This document shows, piece after piece, positions 18,501 to 22,177 of a DNA stretch of 22,177 nucleotides. A program made the position numbers and the translations under genes. The stretch is taken from the NCBI GenBank assembly GCA_019693395.1, contig JAAMXP010003766.1, forward strand, positions 1 through 22,177, in the 5' to 3' direction. Below the pieces are notes generated by a model. It did no database searches. It worked only from the letters and a program-made list of their open reading frames with translations, and was not told the DNA's origin. The number at the start of each line of letters is the position of its first letter. The stretch's first letter is position 1. Source of the stretch: Ettlia oleoabundans (taxonomy: Eukaryota > Chlorophyta > Chlorophyceae > Chlamydomonadales).

Positions 18501-19129
18501 AGTTGCATCCATTCCTGGCGCAGCACCTGCACCACGCGCCACCACCCGCAGCGCCCATGACCACCTCCCAAGCCCTCCTTCAAGCGGTGGGGTTCCCTGG
18601 GGCAGCAGCCGTGCGGCCGAGCTTGCAGCAGCACCAAGCCACGGTGCAGACGTTGGAGACATTGTCCCAGGTGCTGTTGCGGGCAATCCAATCAACAGCC
18701 AGTGCGGTTCAGCAGCAGCAGCAGCAACACACACAACAGCAGCAACAACAGCATGCGTGGCTTCCGCAGCTGCAGCAACAGCCTCAAACACAGCAGGCGC
18801 CCGACATGCTCGCTGCGCTGATGATGCAAGCGGTGGGTGGCATGCAACCTGCGGTAGGCCTCGGGCAGACCTTGTTGCCGTTGCTGCTGCTTCAGCAGCA
18901 GATGCAGCAGCAGCAGCAGCAGCAGTTGGCAGCGGCGGCTTTGTCTCTGCCCACGCAGCTGATGGCACCCAGGGCCTCCCTTGGAGCGGCTTTGGCCTCA
19001 CCTGTGCCAGCACCATCGTCAGCAGGTGGGCCAACCATCGCTGCCAAGCAGTCAGACTCTCCAAGAGACGGGGCACTTCCCGAGCAGGACAGCCACGACA
19101 GCGAGCAGAACCACCACCCGCCCCCATGA
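15518..19129 (+). CDS. Divergent SIR2-family (sirtuin) protein with Gln-rich C-terminal tail
   Basis: Exons: 15518-15579, 15759-15856, 16134-16278, 16468-16579, 16896-17027, 17190-17280, 17625-17764, 18032-19129; 625 residues, all junctions in frame. Start ATG 15518 (MAADTEQGYGLRKRRR, with a basic, possibly nuclear-import patch). Sirtuin core at about 28-300: Rossmann loop FSGSGLSASSGMSTFSTRGGLYE (44-66), YTMNIDGL (129-136), catalytic-His motif EMHGN with His159, zinc Cys pairs C167-x2-C170 and C192-x4-C197, WVGISFQQSA (238-247) and VVNPSDE. Sirtuins remove acyl groups from lysine using NAD. Relative to the usual GAGxSxxxGIPDFR and TQNID motifs, this protein has MSTFS and TMNID, so Asp and Arg of the NAD loop and the Gln are replaced. 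The last exon adds about 325 residues rich in Gln, Ala and Pro. Introns 16580-16895 and 17281-17624 hold nothing else recognisable; the latter has a long pyrimidine-rich run before its acceptor. Family call is firm; activity is uncertain. Confidence 0.92.
16580..16895 (+). other. Sirtuin intron longer than 300 bases
   Basis: The intron runs from GTGAGC to a CCCAG acceptor. Apart from the splice sites I see no gene, repeat or RNA structure in it. Confidence 0.6.
17281..17624 (+). other. Sirtuin intron longer than 300 bases, pyrimidine-rich 3' half
   Basis: From GTGAGG to CTGCAG. The first half is purine-rich (GGAGGGGTGGAGGGGTGG) and the last 170 or so bases are dominated by C and T, an unusually long polypyrimidine stretch for this window. 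No gene is seen inside. Confidence 0.6.
18416..18439 (+). repeat. (CAG)8 tract coding for Gln
   Basis: Eight uninterrupted in-frame CAG codons give Q389-Q396 of the sirtuin tail. As a pure trinucleotide repeat it should be length-variable between strains. Confidence 0.9.
18710..18754 (+). repeat. Interrupted CAG/CAA tract coding for Gln
   Basis: In-frame CAG and CAA codons encode two runs of six Gln split by His-Thr, starting at residue 487. Mixed CAG/CAA codons point to selection for Gln rather than recent slippage alone. Confidence 0.85.
18893..18925 (+). repeat. CAG tract (Q3-M-Q7)
   Basis: Three CAG codons, one ATG and seven CAG codons, in frame from residue 548 of the sirtuin tail. Confidence 0.9.
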
Positions 19130-19922
19130 GCCTGCAGCGGTGCCCCCCTCATCTGCACAGTAACAATTTTGATGCCCACCGATCCCTCTGTATCTCTTCT
19201 TTTCCATGCCTTGCTCAAGCCCTCCAGTCCACGGCTGGCACTGCATGGCCACCAGTTCATGAACACTGTCTTTTCACAACTCAAAATCTATTTGCCCGCA
19301 CCGCGCAAACGCCATTGTTTGGACAACAGTAAAGCACTCCTGTACTACGGCCAAGGTGTTTCGCAGAGGTGATGGGAGGACTGACGGTGTTTTGAGCATC
19401 GATGTTTGTTTTACAACTATCCGTCGTTTACATTCTGTCAACATCAACCAGGGCTTGAGGATGCAAGCCGCAGTGTATCAATTGTGAGGTCAGCCCCGTT
19501 TGGGGATGACAATTAAACGAACGATTACAGGGAGAAACATGGTACAAGCGTTGAAAAACTAAGCAAGGTGGGGAGTGGGGGAGCTCTGCGCTTCAATGCT
19601 TGGAATGCACGCTAGCTGTGCACATCGCTCAGAATCAACAATGACTGACGATCACACACGCTGCCTCCTCTTTGCACCCCTGTTACTGCTCCAACACCTC
19701 ATAAGGCATTGATTTGAGCTAAATGTTGCTGTTGCTGCCGCTGCATTTTGATTTGCCTGCTGCCACTATCACTTGCTGCGCTTTGCTGTCCCCTGAGCAC
19801 GTCGGCACTGTCACACTGCACACGAGGGGCTCGGCGCTGCAGCCAGGCTGCGGCAAGTTGCCAACACACAGTGCTAAGCCGGGGCTGCTGCACCAGCTTG
19901 CGCTGACTGGCCAGTTTTCAAG
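19130..19922. other. Convergent 3' region between sirtuin and FZR genes
   Basis: The plus-strand sirtuin and minus-strand FZR genes end facing each other about 790 bases apart. TGTAA on the minus strand occurs at 19525-19529, and further copies lie at 19411-19415 and near 19435. No plus-strand TGTAA was found for the sirtuin transcript. No coding potential beyond short chance frames is seen. Confidence 0.55.
19525..19529 (-). terminator. Probable poly(A) signal TGTAA of the FZR gene
   Basis: This is the first minus-strand TGTAA after the stop at 19923, giving a 3' UTR of roughly 400 bases. Confidence 0.45.
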
Positions 19923-22147
19923 CTACCGAATCAGTGTGCGCATCATTGAGCCCATGCCGCTGTCGCTGCCGTTCCCCTGCGTCTTGGGGCCCGGGAACAC
20001 ATTCCAGAAGCGCAATGTTTCATCGCCCGCACCTGCGATGTGGAGGTGGAGCACAACAAGCAAAAGGAGTTGGGACGTCAGTTGCTTGTTGCTGTAGTGT
20101 GCGGTTAGTGCAAGCAGTCCAGCCTGGCGGGCATGCTTTCCGCACCACAGGAGCTCTTGAAACCAGCCTCCAGCGACGCCTGCATGTCTCTCAAGCTGAC
20201 CACATCCCGGCTCCCCACCCACGCAGCCCCACCCCACCCACCTGTGACGATTGTCTGCCCATCTGGTGAGACTGCTAGGTAGAGCACACGCATGGTGTGC
20301 CCCGTCAGCGTTGCTAGCTTCTGCATGGTGGGGTAGCGCCACACAATGATCTGGTTCTGGCTGTACCCGTGTGTGCTGACCAGCTCGTTGATGTTTTTGG
20401 ACCAGGACAGGTTGCACACCTGCGGTGGGGGCGGGGCAGTAGTACACGTGGAAGGGTGGGCAGGATTGGGCTCGAGAATCAGGGCTGACGAGCATGAGAT
20501 ACGGAGGAGCTTGACATCATACGGACAGCAGGTAGGTCGGAACGGCGTGCAAGCACAAAAATTGGCTAGAGGTTCAGAATATGACAAAAGATCTGATGGT
20601 TACAGCAACATGGCAGCGGCAGTGGCAAGCTGTGTGCATGAGACAGCCCCCTTAGCACAAGCCTCCACCCCATCAGCCCCTGCGCTGCATCCACCTGCTG
20701 GCACAATCACCATCACCCACCTGGCTGCCCGTATCTATGCACTGCAGGCTCTGCCCCGTGGTTGTGTTCCAGAACCGTATACACCGGTCGGCTGTGCCAC
20801 CGCCGCTAACCAGCAGGCCGTGCTGGTGAGGTGACCACGCAATGGCCTTCACCGCCGCCTGGTGCTCAGTGAAGCGCAGCACCGGCTGCGTACTCTGCTG
20901 CTGCCACACAACAAGCTGGTTGTCGTTGCCGCCGCTGGCAAGCTCCCGGTCGTCGGGTGACCACCGCAGGCCGCACACCTGTGTTGCATGTGTCAGCCAC
21001 AGACAGCAATCGGCGGCAACGGGAAGCGTAACAGAGGGGTATGCATTTCACAAAGCAGGATGCCAGGGGTGTGGCTAGACAGGCACTGGAAAACAAGCCT
21101 AGTTCCACATGAAAATGAGAGGCAGGTTTATTCACGTGCTGCCTGCTATCAGGCCTGCACCCACCCAGCCACCCACTCAGCCACCCACCTCTGACCGGTG
21201 CCCTCCAAGCTTCTGCACATACGGCTCTTGTGCGCGCACATCCCGCAGCAGGATGGTGCGGTCACGGCTGCCTGTTGCCAGCGTGTGGTGGCTCCAGGCC
21301 ATGCAGCCAACCCGCTGCTTGTGCCCAGGCAACGTGCGTATCCTGCAGGCCGACGACAGCAGGTTGGTAAGCATTGAGCGGGGGGTGTAGGCAGAGCGTC
21401 ATGTTTGCAAGGGCAGCGGCGTGCCGTGAAGCACTTCATTGTGCAAGACAGGTGGGCCGATGCCCACCACAGACACCGCTTGGCTGATCTTTGCATTGTG
21501 CTAGCTGCAGGGGCAGATGGGGAGCTGTTAGAAGCAGCCCGCTGCAGCTCTTCAGCCAGCATTGCCACGACCACACAGCCACCCGGCCAACCAGCCAGCC
21601 ACCCACCGCTTGCACTTGGTTGCATCCCAGATCTGCACCTCCCCCTTGTCTGTTCCAATGGAGAGGAAGGACCCTCGCTGGCTCCAAGACACACTGCACC
21701 CAGACAAGGAAACAGCGAGGTGGGAGGCAAGCCAAAATTAGTTAGGGGCGGCGGACAGCATGTCATGGGGGCAGGTAAGCAACCCTAGCCATCCTCTGCC
21801 TCTGAACCCTGGGTGGGTTCAACACAAGCAGCGCATCCCACCCCGCCTAAGCCGCAACCTAGGGCAGCCAACCAAACACTGTGACTGTTGGCACCCAGCC
21901 ATCTCGTCAGCGCGACACATCAGTGCAGCTACCCCACCATCCCCCAGCGCCAATCCAGCGGCTTTGCAGTGCCCACATACCTGCACACGGCGCCGCCTTC
22001 TCCAAAATCCACCAGGCGCGTGACCTTTGATGTACATGCAGACCACAGGTACACGCAGGTGCCCAGCCCCACGGCCAGCGTGTTCTGAGCCGACCAGTCC
22101 ACCAGATTGAGGTAGTAGTCATCAGCAAGTGCAGGCGCATCCAAGAC
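19923..22147 (-). CDS. FZR: Fizzy-related (Cdh1/CCS52-type) APC/C activator, 5' partial
   Basis: Exons in transcript order: 22147-21981, 21693-21607, 21342-21189, 20978-20721, 20419-20242, 20032-19923; 317 residues in frame to the stop. The first exon in the window follows a CCCAG acceptor, so the N terminus with the expected C-box is beyond the right edge. The sequence opens [19 protein letters not shown] and runs through the whole seven-bladed WD40 propeller: [97 protein letters not shown] and [16 protein letters not shown]. These strings are diagnostic of CDC20/Cdh1; CTSKVTRL and the FWNVFP tail fit the fizzy-related branch. The protein ends Ile-Arg, the IR tail that docks on the APC/C. 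Such proteins recruit D-box and KEN substrates for ubiquitination and promote mitotic exit and endoreduplication. Intron 20420-20720 (301 bases) holds nothing else recognisable. Confidence 0.95.
21147..21188 (-). repeat. Tandem GTGGGTGGCTGR repeat at an FZR 5' splice site
   Basis: On the minus strand the intron opens with GTGGGTGGCTGA, then GTGGGTGGCTGG, then GTGGGTGC. Each unit contains a donor-like GTGGGT. The previous intron, starting at 21606, begins with the same GTGGGTGGCTG. Confidence 0.65.
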
Positions 22148-22177
22148 CTGGGCGGGGTGGAGGCGGGGGGTTGGGGT

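Noticed and set aside
18189..19127. 312-codon minus-strand frame opposite the Gln-rich sirtuin tail
   Set aside because: CAG repeats read as CTG on the complement give Leu/Ala-rich frames; the plus strand joins in frame to the sirtuin core.
1..22177. CRISPR array, prokaryotic operon, or intact transposon
   Set aside because: No regularly spaced repeats, no clustered intron-free genes, and no transposase or reverse-transcriptase motifs were seen on either strand.

Overview
The window looks like nuclear DNA of a green alga (Chlorophyta). It is GC-rich and packed with genes split by many short GT-AG introns ending in TGCAG. The pentamer TGTAA, the usual green-algal polyadenylation signal, lies downstream of four of the six genes. 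Proteins carry long Pro-, Gln- and Ala-rich tracts of the chlorophyte kind. The exact genus cannot be told from the sequence alone. There is no sign of a bacterial operon, CRISPR array, tRNA, rRNA or intact mobile element.

Layout, left to right. (1) 41-4926, plus: 3' part of an 18-exon gene for a Cys-rich repeat protein of the GCC2/GCC3 (ephrin-receptor-like) type; its 5' end is off the window. (2) 4927-5645: a compositionally distinct, AT-richer spacer with an unassigned minus-strand reading frame. (3) 5646/5801-8391, plus: a membrane-anchored protein with a long Pro-rich stalk and a GH16 glucanase-fold domain whose catalytic motif is altered. (4) 8739-11317, minus: a nine-exon WD40 protein. 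(5) 11760-15277, minus: a nine-exon RlmI-like PUA + SAM-dependent rRNA methyltransferase, probably organelle-targeted. (6) 15278-15517: a 240-bp bidirectional promoter. (7) 15518-19129, plus: an eight-exon divergent sirtuin with a Gln-rich tail. (8) 19923-22147, minus: C-terminal WD40 propeller of a CDC20/Cdh1-type APC/C activator of the fizzy-related (FZR/CCS52) class; the N terminus is off the window.

All exon models were spliced by hand. Each keeps reading frame across every junction and each junction restores a family motif, which is the main support. Genes 1 and 3 are plausibly extracellular or cell-surface proteins; the others are intracellular and show no obvious joint pathway. I do not see a convincing new multi-gene system. 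The best leads are the GH16 domain with a lost acid/base residue on a membrane-tethered stalk, the sirtuin lineage with a changed NAD-binding loop and long Q-rich tail, and the exon-module expansion of the Cys-rich gene with Cys codons split by introns.
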